DNA of 18,183 bases from Conidiobolus incongruus B7586 (Eukaryota; Entomophthoromycota; Entomophthoromycetes; Entomophthorales; Conidiobolaceae), in the NCBI GenBank assembly GCA_000697335.1, contig JNEM01014456.1, positions 1 to 18,183 of the forward strand. The letters run 5' to 3'. Made by a program: the position numbers and the translations under genes. This document shows positions 1 to 10,547 of this stretch, in pieces. Position 1 is the stretch's first letter, and the number at the start of each line of letters is the position of its first letter. The notes beneath the pieces are model-generated. The model was not told the origin of the DNA, made no database searches, and saw nothing but the letters and a program-made list of their open reading frames with translations.

Positions 1-2486
1 TTATATATTGATAAACAAATGAAGATATATAATCAAATTTTATAATTATATTATTAAGCTCAAAAAAATCAAAATTTACCTGATATTTTGATTATCAAAA
101 ATAATATTTTCTAAAACTTATTAATAAAAAACATAATAGGAATTATTAATTTTAAAATAAATATTAGCTATATTCTTAATAAAAGTTTTGATATTTTGAA
201 AGCAAATTAAAACATAATCAAAATTTTATAAAAAGTTATTAATAGTTTAATTAATAATATAATTAACTATAAATATCTTTTATAAACTTTAAAAAATAAT
301 GAATATTTAAATATCCAGTTTAAATTATAAATTAATTTTAAATAAAACTACATTTTTAAACTAATAAAAGTTTATATAAATAATAAAATAATAATCAATT
401 TTGATTATTATAAATTATTCAAAATATACCTTTGTATAATTTTTTTAAAATAATTAATTAATAAATATTTATATTGAAATATATATATATATATGATGAG
501 ATTTTTTTCAAGTTAAAGAAATAAAGGATAGAGTTTATAAACATTATTATTTAGAATTTTTAAAGAAAATATAATAGGATATATAATTAAATAAAATTTT
601 AAAGTTTTTCATTTAAATTTTTAATTTGTCATAATATTATCCAATAAATTTTAGAATAATCAAAAATTTTATTTAATGATATTGAATATTTAATTTGAAA
701 ATAAATCGAATAATGGAATATAATCAAAATCGTTATATGATATAATAATTTATCTTATTATATTTATAAACATGATTACAATCATAAAAGAAAATTTCAA
801 TACATATAATCAACTACCAAAATATAAAAAAATACTATAATTAAAAAACATGGATAATTATTATAAATACCAAAAAAGGAAGTATTAGATCAAAAGCAAA
901 TATTAAAATTTAATTAAGAATATTAATATAGCAATCCATTTACTATTAAAGAAAAATATATTAGGTATTTCAAAATCAATATTATTATTTGGTGGAAAAG
1001 AAATTCAATTGAAAAACCCTTTAAATTTAAAATGTTATAAATGTAATTAAAATATTAAAATTTACCTATCAACAAATGTTAACTTTTATATCCGTATCCT
1101 TAATATTAACCAGATATGGATCCACGTGCTTATATTCATTTTATAAATTGAAAAAAATATATATTGTAATAAAATTTGATAAGCTAACTAAGAATTTTAA
1201 ATTAAGGTGTAATTTTGAAGATATATAGAATTTATATAATGAGGTTAAGCAATGAAATATTGATATGGAATTATATTATTGAAAAAGAAGATCATAATTG
1301 TTATAATTAAATTATTTTGGCTCTATTTTTTATATATTCTTAAATTAATAATACGAGAATACTGAACTTATCAATGTATAAATTTTCAAAATTTAGTTTA
1401 AAAGAATTAATCTGCTAATCAAATTGAAGATAATCGTTAAATAGAATTTTCAAATTATAAATAACAAGATTTGAAAAATAAAATAAAATTAATTAGAAAA
1501 AATACAATTTCCATTAAAAATTTGTACTATCTTTTTATTTTAGGCAATGAATTTAAATTGAACTGAAACATATAAAATTATTAAACATCAGAGTAAATAA
1601 CATGAGATAATTTTTGAACTTAAAATCCTAAGGCAATGATTTGTATTTCTCTAATATATTGTATTATTTATAATAGGTAAGCTATTTCAAATCAAATCAA
1701 ATTTTTGAAATTAATATCAATGATATGATATATAAATTATGATAAAAAATTAAAAATGTTATGCGATAAAGGGTTTGATATATTTTCTGAAAACGAATTA
1801 GATTGGAAAATCATTTTTTTATTTGTTGAAAGATTTTTTGATATATTATGACAATATCAAATATAAAGTAAATAATACACCGTTATCAAATGACAAAAAC
1901 TGCGGATGAGACAACTAATATGTCTAGACACTTTTTCTTCAACGGAGGAGGTATTTCGAAGTAATTGAAAATTCTGAAGTCAATGGTATTGACTAGGATA
2001 AAATTTGATATTTGGCCAATTTTTAGAAATGATGATCAACCCATTCATTAATAAACATTGATATAATTTTTATTCCAGATTTAATGATATTGATATTACC
2101 ATTGTTTGGTACATTTAATGTTTTTTAGATAAATGCTGATATACGAAGGTTGAGTTAAAATGATATATTTTTGAATTGATAAATAATAATCAAAATAAAA
2201 TATTTTAGAACGTAATTCTTAGTGTTTTTTAGTTTAATAATCTCAAATTAATGTTTTCAAAGAAAAAACTTTGTAACTAATTGGAATATAATATATTTTC
2301 TAATAATTTTTCAAATTTATATTTGGTTAATATTTGTATTTAGTTGTCAACTTCAAGTAATTAAATCACATGATTAGAATAATGACGTAAAATAAATAAC
2401 CCACAAACTTTGAAAACGTCATTAAATTCAATTTAAATGAATAGATCAATAGTACATTATATAACCTATTCAATATAAATAAAGTG
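1..2486. other. AT-rich intergenic region, no gene recognised
   Basis: Extremely AT-rich sequence, dense in stops in every frame, with no recognisable protein, tRNA or rRNA. It includes an (AT)7 run at 481-494. A slightly more GC-rich patch near 1890-1960 holds a 24-codon open frame, discussed under findings but not annotated as a gene. The last ~100 bases are presumably the promoter of the downstream aminopeptidase: a TATA-like stretch (ATTATATAAC, 2456-2465) lies about 25-30 bases before its ATG, though such strings are common in DNA of this composition. Confidence 0.7.
2381..2423. promoter_or_regulatory. Inverted pair of ACGTCA-type sites upstream of the aminopeptidase gene
   Basis: AATGACGT (2381-2388) and ACGTCATT (2416-2423) form a perfect 8-bp inverted repeat with a 27-base spacer, 64-106 bases before the aminopeptidase ATG. 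TGACGT/ACGTCA is the core recognised by CREB/ATF-type bZIP factors. G and C are scarce here, so two matching copies are less likely to be accidental, but a regulatory role is inference. Confidence 0.35.
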
Positions 2487-4040
2487 ATGTTATCCAAACA
2501 ACTGATCGATCGCAACGTTAAACAATTCCTCAACTTCGTCAATCACTCGCCCAGTCCTTTTCATGCAGTGCACGAGAGTAAGAAATTGTTGCAGGCTGCT
2601 GGGTTCCAAGAGTTGAAGGAGAAGGAGAATTGGGAAGGTAAAATTCAGCCCAGTGGTAAATACTTCTTCACCCGTAACCAGTCCAGTATTGTCGCTTTTG
2701 CCGTAGGTGGTAAATTTGTAAGTTGATGTTGATTTATGTAAAGCTATCGTGACTGATTTTATAAATGTTTAGAAACCTGGTAATGGTGTCGGTATTGTTG
2801 CTGCTCACACTGATAGTCCTTGTTTAAAGGTATATCCACCATGTATATCATTATTGGTAGTTTGAATTAATTAAGATTATTAGGTTAAACCCGTTTCCAA
2901 GATCAACAACCAAGGATATCAACAAGTTGGTGTTCAAACTTATGGGGGTGGTCTATGGTAAATATTAAATATATCATGAATGATTAAAATACCTTATTTC
3001 CTATGGTTAGGCACACCTGGTTCGACAGAGACCTCAGTTTAGCAGGTCGCGTTATGGTCGAAGAGAATGGCAAGTACGAAGGTCGTCTAGTCCGCGTAGA
3101 CGAGGCTATTCTCAGAATTCCTACTTTAGCTATTCATTTAGATCGTGGTGTCAATGATGGATTCACCTTCAATAAGGAAACTCATTTAGTCCCAATTTTA
3201 GCTACCATTAGTGATGATCTCAATGTACCTGAACCCAAAACTGAGGATAAAGATGCTCCTCATCATCCCAATTTGATTAAGAAGTTGGCTAATAACTTGA
3301 ATATTGAGCCCACTCAAATTAAAGACTTTGAATTATGCTTGTTTGACACTCAGCCCTCAGCTGTTGGTGGATTAAATAATGAATTCATCTTCTCTCCAAG
3401 ATTGGATAACTTGATGATGTCATACACCTGTCTCGAAGGTCTCTTAACCAGTTTGGAAGAACACGACCTCAGTCATGATTCCCGCGTTCGTATGATCTGC
3501 TTATTCGACAACGAAGAAGTTGGCTCCATGTCTGCATACGGCGCTGATTCCCTCATGCTCGAAACTACTTTAAGACGCCTCCAAGTAAGCAAGGAAAACC
3601 CCACCGCTTTTGAGGAATCCATCCACCACAGTTACTTGATCAGTGCTGATATGGCCCACGCGATCCACCCTAATTACAGCGAGAAGCACGAAAAGAACCA
3701 CAAACCTAAGATGCACCACGGAGTCGTTATCAAGATCAACGCCAACCAACGCTATGCCACGACCTCCGCCACCACATTGTTGTTGAAGCACGTCGCCAAA
3801 GCCAAGTCCATCCCCCTCCAAGAGTTTGTAGTCCGCAACGACTCCCCATGTGGCTCTACCATTGGTCCCATTTTGAGTTCCAAGTTAGGGTTGAGAACCA
3901 TCGACGTCGGATGTCCTCAATTGAGTATGCACAGTATTCGCGAAACGGCGGGCACTCAAGACGTCACCTACGCCGTCGAATTGTTCAAAGAATTTTTCGG
4001 TACTTTCGAACAGACTGATAATAGTATTTTAGTTGATTAA
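2487..4040 (+). CDS. APE4: Aspartyl aminopeptidase (peptidase family M18), four exons
   Basis: Predicted 463-residue zinc aminopeptidase that removes N-terminal Asp/Glu from peptides, usually cytosolic. Exons: 2487-2717, 2773-2829, 2884-2957, 3011-4040; introns of 55, 54 and 53 nt, with the third splitting the Trp codon of YGGGLWHTWFDRDL. All expected metal and catalytic residues of the family are visible: His89 in AHTDSPCLK, Asp253 in SPRLDNL, the catalytic pair Glu289-Glu290 in FDNEEVGS, Asp334 in SADMAHAIHPNY and His428 in SMHSIRE. Length matches the family (about 470). The first ATG (2487) is chosen because the protein then starts just ahead of the conserved FLNFVNHSPSPFHAV segment; a GTG lies directly before it. 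AATAAA at 4061-4066 is a possible poly(A) signal. It is convergent with PET117, 188 bases away. No damage is seen. The yeast-style symbol is by homology. Confidence 0.96.
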
Positions 4041-4228
4041 AATTATTCTCAAGTTATTACAATAAATCATTCATTTAAAAACATAATAAATTGAATTGAC
4101 GTTAATAATTTTTTATTATTTTAGATAAAATTTTGAATCTAACTTAAAATTTTCCCATTTAATTAAATATTATTTTTTTATAAAATCAATCCATAATTAA
4201 TAAATAAAATATATAATAAATAATTCCA

Positions 4229-4505
4229 CTATCCGGTCACTCTGGTAGTCTGCTCCTTTTCCATTTCCCTCTGAAGCTGTTGCTGAAGTTCCAAATCTAA
4301 AGCATTTTGACGTTTTTGCCTCTCTCGTGCCTCGTCACGACGTGGACCTTCTCTCATCAACTAAATTCAATTAATATAATGTATTAAGTACTTAAAATGT
4401 TGAATTTACATCACGCTCTTGCAATTGACCATAATGAACTTGATAAATGATAGTAGCACTAATGGCTATGGATGTGGCTAGGGTTAATTTGGCTTTAGTA
4501 GACAT
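4229..4505 (-). CDS. PET117: PET117-like cytochrome c oxidase assembly factor, two exons
   Basis: A 75-residue protein encoded on the minus strand in exons 4505-4410 and 4360-4229. The 49-nt intron (donor GTAAAT, acceptor TTTAG) falls between codons. The N-terminus MSTKAKLTLATSIAISATII followed by YQVHYGQLQERD matches the PET117 pattern: a short basic start, one hydrophobic helix (about residues 7-21), then a VH motif and a charged region. The rest (residues 33-75) is Arg/Glu/Gln-rich and probably a long helix. In yeast and humans PET117 is a mitochondrial protein that links to heme a synthase Cox15 during complex IV assembly. Human PET117 is about 81 residues, so this one looks complete. It is too short for most gene finders and easily missed. 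The same window carries complex IV subunit COX12. Identification rests on remembered family pattern; the TM-like segment and VH are the strongest points. Confidence 0.85.
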
Positions 4506-4619
4506 ACTTCAACTTACTATATTTTATTATAATTATACTAATGATTGAAGTAATTTATATTTCGAAAGGATAGCAAATATTATGGGATCGCAAAATGAGA
4601 GATAAAAATAAATTCATAA

Positions 4620-4691
4620 TGCCCATACGCGGGATTGAACCACGGATCTTCTGTTTACAAGACAGACGCCTTACCACTTGGCCACATAGGC
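4620..4691 (-). tRNA. tRNA-Thr, anticodon UGU
   Basis: Folds as a full cloverleaf on the minus strand: acceptor GCCTATG (4691-4685) with TATGGGC (4627-4621), including G-U pairs; D stem GCC/GGC; anticodon stem TCTGT/ACAGA with loop CTTGTAA; T stem CGTGG/CCGCG with loop TTCAATC. The anticodon TGT (4659-4657) reads ACA, threonine. The discriminator base is A (4620); CCA is not encoded, as usual for eukaryotes. There is no intron. Internal A-box (TGGCCAAGTGG) and B-box (GGTTCAATC) elements are present, and a T-run about 14 bases beyond the 3' end is a plausible Pol III terminator. It lies 114 bases upstream of PET117 on the same strand. Confidence 0.95.
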
Positions 4692-7232
4692 ACATCAGGT
4701 AGTAATTTTACTTAATTTAAAATCAAGTAAAAAAAATTTAATATCTACCAATTTAATTTTTTATTTTCCTTTTTCTTTAATATAATATTTGCTGTATTTA
4801 TTTCAACTCAATCATATATATATACTGTAATTTTTTCATCAAATTTGATATTATAATATATTTTTCAAATTAAACTTTTCATTTTCATTTTCATTTTCAT
4901 TATTTTTTTATTTGCAAATTTATTTTTCTTAAATTTAATTGTATGTTATATTCTTTGCAAATTATTAACTTCAAAATATATTAAGCTATATCAATATTAA
5001 ATATTCACTACACTAATCCGAATGCAATATTTTACAAAAACCTTAATTAATTCATCAATAAAAATTTGGTATTTTTTTTTGATAATTAATGTATTAATAT
5101 ACTCTGTCTACAATCACCTAAATAATTTGAAACACAAATTTTATTAAAGTATTCATATTTTTATAGTGATTATTTTTGAAATAAGTGTAAATCCTGAGAA
5201 TAGGTGTATATTGTTTTAGTAATTAATTACTTTTTCAATTTTATGAACAATTATGAACTTTGGAATAGTGAGTAAAATTTATTAATTAGATGAATCAATA
5301 TAAATAATACGAAAATTTTCCCGTTTTTAGTATTTGAAAACCTATTAAAATAAATATAAAAATCATATATTAATGCACATAATTATATTCTATAAAATTG
5401 ATGTCAAATACAAACTCATATTTGTTTCAAATCATTATTACCCAAAAGATATGATATATTTAAGAACCTGTTAGAATTTGCAATTAATCGATATTCCTAT
5501 TTGTATAGATAAATTGAAGGGATAGGATCATTAAGTGGCAACTGATCACATGAAATTAAGTTGATATGATTAGTAGAAAAGATGAAAGGTCGTTGAATCG
5601 TAGCTTTAAAAATAATATTAAGTGGCATACCATAGAAAAATTATATATCTATGCAAATTTCAAAGTATAGAGCTATACATATAACGATATAAGATTGAAA
5701 TCTAAAATAACATAATGAAAATTTGGTCATATATTAAAATTATCCGATATTTATCAAAATAATCAAGTATATTGATAACATATTCAAAAATTTTGAATTA
5801 TAGATAGTTAAAAAGTAATAGTAATGATTACTATTAACACCATTCAAATTATATTAAACTAAATTCTATTAAAATTCTAATCATTCATTTCCAACTCTAA
5901 TCTAAAAACAACAATGAAAATAATATCAATTTAAGGAATAATTAGAAAAAAATTCTATTTTATGGACAATCTAATATACAAATAATAATTATAATCCAAA
6001 GATTCAATATAAAAAATTGAAAATATCTGACATATCACCTTTTCAATCAATAAAATTGGCTAAAAATTCGAAATATTTAATAAAAATAGAAACTATCTAG
6101 ATGATATAATCTCTAGAAATATATTATTTGTTAATCAATAAAATTTCACTATTAATAATGATTTTAAAGTTTATTTTCAAAATATTTTATATTATTGATG
6201 ATTTCATCAGCTTATGTAAATTTTAATTCCGAATAATAATGGTTAAATGAAATATGGGTGAATGCTGTAATCAAACCCTCAGATTTTAAGTTAAATGATA
6301 TTGGAAGATAAAATTATTGTATTAGGCACACTTTTGAAAAGATCTGAGATAATATTTGTTAAATCTATAATAATATTGGATCTGGATAGATTTCATAAGA
6401 ATTTCTATTCAATACTGGTTAAATGGCGTTAAATAAACTTTTATTGAGTTACAAATTGATTACTCAATCCTCGCACTTGATCAAAATTGAATAAGAATTT
6501 ATTTTAGAAGATATGAGAATTGATTCTTGGCCATATGGTTCCAATTGTTAGTTAATCCTCGCAGATCAGCGCGTTATTTCTCAATTTGAAAATTCAATAC
6601 AGTTGAATCATATAATTGAGAAGCAATCAGAGTAAATAAAATTCCAAAGCAGGGGAAATCGAGAGTGTGATTGGCTATTAATAGAGATCCAATTGGATAA
6701 TAGGTAATTTCAAACTTAAAAAATTTGCAAACGATTAAACTAATCTAAATTGGTGATCCGATGAAATCATCAACATTATACCAATTCTAGGAAAATAATT
6801 GGCTAATTAATCAGTAGTTTTTTAGTAAAAATTCTAATATGATATTTAGTTCATAATAATTATCTTTACAAAATCTAAAGCTAATTAATATAATTCAGTA
6901 ATAAACTTAACAAGATTAGAAATTATCATAAATTAACAAATTGGGTATTTAAAATTTGGCATTGAGTTTGTTTGAAATTAGTTTTATTACTGTTTTAATT
7001 TCCATATTTTTTGATTAATATCATTAATATTTTAAAAATAATTATAAATATTTAGATTGTACTCTTTTTTCATTTAGTGTTATTATTTTTATTATTATTT
7101 GAGTTGAAATAGATGAAAAATCTTTTTTATAATATTTAATAACTGATTGTCTTATTTAATAATTCAAATCTCTTCATAATCTTTTATCTTTATTTTATTT
7201 ATCATTTAAAGTGAATTGAAAATTTGTTATTT
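4692..7232. other. AT-rich intergenic region, no gene recognised
   Basis: About 2.5 kb between the tRNA and the WNK gene with no recognisable coding or RNA gene on either strand. It holds a short TTTTCA tandem repeat (4876-4899) and otherwise irregular AT-rich sequence. Patches near 6240-6720 have somewhat more G and C, and the string AATCCTCGCA occurs twice (near 6465 and 6554), but neither folds into an RNA I know nor encodes a recognisable protein. The final 100-200 bases presumably contain the WNK promoter; no specific element stands out. Confidence 0.7.
4876..4899. repeat. TTTTCA x4 tandem repeat
   Basis: Four perfect tandem copies of the hexamer TTTTCA in intergenic DNA. It is a simple microsatellite with no sign of function. 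Confidence 0.9.
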
Positions 7233-9587
7233 ATGTCTTCTTACGAGCATCATTACGAACGTGACGAAAATCAAGACGGTATGTACAATTCTACTACTAC
7301 ATTTATATAATATAAATGTGATAATTATAATAATTATATATAATAATAAGTCTAACAATACTATAACGAGTACTTATATATTTTTAATGTAGAAAATTTT
7401 GATTTACCTAACGGTAATTCATTATCGGAACGGATAAAACATAATACAGAGAAAATAGTTCAATATGGTCCTAAAGGTCGATACGCTAAAGTAAATAATT
7501 TCTATTGAAATGCCTCAAATTTTGCGGAATTGAACCTTTTGAAATTTTTCTAGCTCAATACTCTACTTGGTAAAGGAGCTTATAAGATTGTCTACAAAGC
7601 CCTAGATCGTGAAGAAGGTTACGAAGTTGCTTGGAACTGTTTTCAAGTAATATTTTTATCAATGTTTATTTATAGTGTATTAATAATGTTTTTACCTTCT
7701 TATATTAGCATACGACAAAAGCTGAATATATGGAATTTAGTTCGGAAATTGAAATTTTAAAGCGTGTCAGACATCCCAATATTATAACTTTTCACGATTG
7801 TTGGTTTAAAGATAATGAATTTATTTTTATCACCGAATTGATGACTTCTGGAACCCTTAGAGAGTAATTTTATCCTTATCTGGTTTATTAATCTATTAAT
7901 TTGTTTGATTAGATATATTCAAAAATTACAGATTCCTAATTTAAAAATTGTTAAGCGATGGACGAGACAGATTTTAAAAGGTTTGAACTATTTACACAGT
8001 CGCGATCCTCCTATAATACATCGAGATATTAAATGCGATAATATCTTTATTAATGGAGCTCATGGTGAAGTTAAGATCGGTGATATGGGTACAGCTAAAA
8101 TGCGCTTGGGTAAAAAATATACGGTGATAGGTAAACAACCTATTTCAGCACTATATATGTTGATAAATTAACTGGTATTAGGCACTCCTGAATTCATGGC
8201 ACCTGAAATGTACGAAGAAAAAGGTTACAGTGAAAAGGTTGACATTTATGCGATGGGAATGTGTCTTTTGGAAATGGTGACTGGCGAGTATCCGTATAGT
8301 GAATGCCAGAATGCTGCTCAAATTTACCGTAAAGTATCACAGGTAAGTGGCTTGTATTTCTTACTTGACTATATTACTAATATAGGTTTTTTAGGGTATT
8401 AAACCTGAATGTTTATCTAAAGTCCACGACCCCGATTTATTAAATCTTATTAACAATTGTTTGGCTCCTGAAAACGAAAGGTATTAGATTTTATAAAGTT
8501 TTAATATACATTATATTTATTCCTATTTAGATTATCTGCTCAAGAAATATTGGACCATCCTTTCTTAGCCGCAGATCCAGAAGTTGTTCTTCTCACCCAA
8601 GACTCAAAGAAAGAACTAACACTTCAAGTTGTATTCAAAGGAACCGACCGTCTATCGGTTAAATTTGAATTTAATTGCGAAACAGATACAGCTGAGGAAG
8701 TTGTCAGAGAAATGATTGAAGAAGATGTACTTCCACAACGGTATCAACATTTAATAACATTCGAAATCAATAGGATCCTAAGAGAGCTCAATAAGCCTTC
8801 TTATTATGCCTCACTAAATCAAGGATCCTATCATGGTTCTTATCGAAATCAAATGAGCGAACTGGATTATGCCAAAAAGGAATTGGCTTTAGCCAACGAA
8901 CGAGTTGTGGAAGCTGAAAAGAAAGCAGAGCTATCTGAACAGAGAGCTAGACTTGCTGAGGACAAGAATCGCTCTCTTGGATCAACCAGTAGCATCAATG
9001 AAAATTTCTCGAACAACGAGCAAGATCCCTCGACTCAAAAGAGTGTTTCCAGCCTAACTTCAAGTGGCAAGAACATTTTAATGAATGCTTTGAAAATGTT
9101 TCGTGGTGATAAAACTCCCGAAGACAACCCAAACACATTGCCCCGTGTAGAATCTTTGTCCGGTACCAACATCACGACACAACCTCTCAAGGGTTCCCAC
9201 GCGCAGTGGTTTGCTGACGAAGAACAGGAGACTCTAATTAATAAGGAGTATCCAGATGATTGTCCTGTGGAGGAGATCGTGCAAGATACGGTCCTTGCAA
9301 CAAACCGAGGTCCTGAAAAGATCGTAGACTGGGTGGCTAAGCTCCACGCACAGGATATCGTCACCGTTGGCGACCTTCGTGATCTTCATGAAGCGGACTG
9401 GGCTAACTTGGGACTAACGGTCTTTGCAAGCCGCGCGCTGCGCAACTCCCTCCAAGGTAAGCACACTCGTAGCCCTAAACAAAGTGCCAAGTACTATTCG
9501 CTCACGCCGACAAGCACTCTACGTGGCATCGAACAGCTCGAGCTTTCCATGCAGGAGCCTCTCGCTGGTCTGTCGCAATCGCAATAG
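7233..9587 (+). CDS. WNK: WNK-family (With-No-Lysine) Ser/Thr protein kinase with CCT-like, coiled-coil and SAM-like regions
   Basis: A 637-residue kinase in eight exons: 7233-7278, 7393-7490, 7554-7646, 7709-7863, 7913-8130, 8182-8342, 8395-8480, 8531-9587. Frames join at every junction. The kinase domain covers about residues 48-300. The Gly loop [11 protein letters not shown] places Lys59 in strand beta2, as in WNKs, while the usual beta3 Lys is Asn76 (EVAWN, the form seen in plant WNKs). Glu92 is the helix-C Glu; catalytic HRDIKCDN contains Asp169; the DFG equivalent is Asp188-Met-Gly; [11 protein letters not shown] follows, with Thr201 at the activation-loop site. Residues about 314-372 form an OSR1-C/CCT-like autoinhibitory domain with the FEF motif (Phe331, Phe333). 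Residues about 395-434 look like a coiled coil, and about 550-595 like a SAM-type helical domain. In animals WNKs sense chloride/osmolarity and phosphorylate SPAK/OSR1; the substrate here is unknown. The start ATG gives a His/Asp/Glu-rich leader; the exact 5' end is the least certain part. Confidence 0.92.
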
Positions 9588-9672
9588 ATTTCATTGTTTA
9601 TTAGTACTTGACATTTTACTATTTATATTTTATTTTTTTCATTGTTGATATATTTCTCATACCGTATTTATT

Positions 9673-9941
9673 ATGTATTCAGCCAATTACTCGCATTCTC
9701 AGACGCTCTCAGGCTCTGTGACACCCACACAATCTCGTCAACCTATTCCCATTGCACAATCTCAAGTGAGTTCATATTTAATACTATAATATTTTATGTA
9801 TATTAATATTTCACTTAGAATAGTAGTCATCATCGCAGTGAATCACTCTCAGGATCTCATGGACGTCCCAGATCTCAGAGTTCTAGTTACGAACGATCTC
9901 CTACCTTATTCCGTCATAGGTCTATAGGACATTCGAGTTAA
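9673..9941 (+). CDS. Small Ser-rich basic protein of unknown function, two exons
   Basis: Predicted 71-residue protein: exon 9673-9765, intron 9766-9818 (53 nt, donor GTGAGT, acceptor CACTTAG), exon 9819-9941, in frame across the intron. The intron length and ends match the other genes here, and the composition is clearly above the AT-rich background, which supports it as real. It is about 30% Ser, rich in Arg/His/Gln, with no hydrophobic segment and no recognised domain; it is probably disordered. The two exons carry related stretches, SQTLSGSVTPTQSRQ and SESLSGSHGRPRSQS, suggesting an internal duplication. SP and TP sites (VTPT, RSPT) could be phosphorylated. It begins 85 bases after the WNK stop on the same strand, so it has either its own short promoter or shares a transcript. 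I cannot assign a function; it could also be the 3' part of a longer gene whose 5' exons I do not see. Confidence 0.6.
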
Positions 9942-10392
9942 TTTGAATTTATAATTAAGTTGAACATTTTAATTTGAAATTAAAATAATTATTAATATTC
10001 ATTTATTGTTAGTCAAATTATTCTATAATTGTATTATATGAATATATCTTTTACAATTTTATATCATTTAATTACTATCAAAAATCTCAGATATAGGATG
10101 ATTTATTTGGTAAAAGATTGCAAAATAAATAAAATATGGTGATTTATTGATTGATTAACTGTTTTAATTTAATGAATTGGAAACGATTAATTACAAATTC
10201 AAAAGAATTCTTATCCAAATGGTTAAATGCACCTTCAAAATATTTCAACGAATCATCTATTTGCGATCGGTTCAGATGATTCACTGAAGATGATGAATTA
10301 GTCTCGTTATTGTAATGATGATAAATCACTTGTTTAAAAATTTTAAATCCAGACTCAACATCCCCACATTGTTTATACCCTTTTAAAATCAA

Positions 10393-10397
10393 GTTAA
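10393..10397. repeat. Target-site duplication GTTAA, left copy
   Basis: Five bases directly before the LTR's TG end, identical to the five bases directly after its CA end. A 5-bp duplication is typical of LTR-retrotransposon integrase. Confidence 0.88.
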
Positions 10398-10417
10398 TGT
10401 CACGACCCATCGTGACA
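10398..10417. repeat. Perfect hairpin at the LTR terminus
   Basis: TGTCACGA and TCGTGACA are exact 8-bp inverted repeats separated by CCCA, at the very edge of the LTR. The outer arm is also the integrase-recognised end, so the inner arm repeats the terminal motif in inverted form. Confidence 0.85.
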
Positions 10418-10518
10418 TTATCCAAAACAAGGTCATATTAAGAACAAAACGAAAGTCCCCGAAGCAAGCCAAAATAAGTAAAACAATTAGTATAGAATAA
10501 GGAAACATAAAAGAAAAC

Positions 10519-10547
10519 ACCAGAATAGTTTACTCAACTATTCTGGT
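10519..10547. repeat. 12-bp inverted repeat inside the LTR
   Basis: ACCAGAATAGTT and AACTATTCTGGT are perfect inverted repeats around a 5-base loop (TACTC). In RNA this would form a stable stem-loop. Structured stems are common in LTR R/U5 regions, but its role here is unknown. Confidence 0.85.

Noticed and set aside
2020-2140. C/D-box snoRNA candidate (ATGATGA near 2028, CTGA near 2130)
   Set aside because: No terminal stem around the boxes, and such short motifs recur by chance.
3570-3821. 83-codon minus-strand frame inside the aminopeptidase
   Set aside because: Antisense shadow of the strongly conserved M18 coding frame.
9035-9364. 109-codon minus-strand frame inside the WNK last exon
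   Set aside because: Antisense shadow of the WNK coding frame with no domain pattern.
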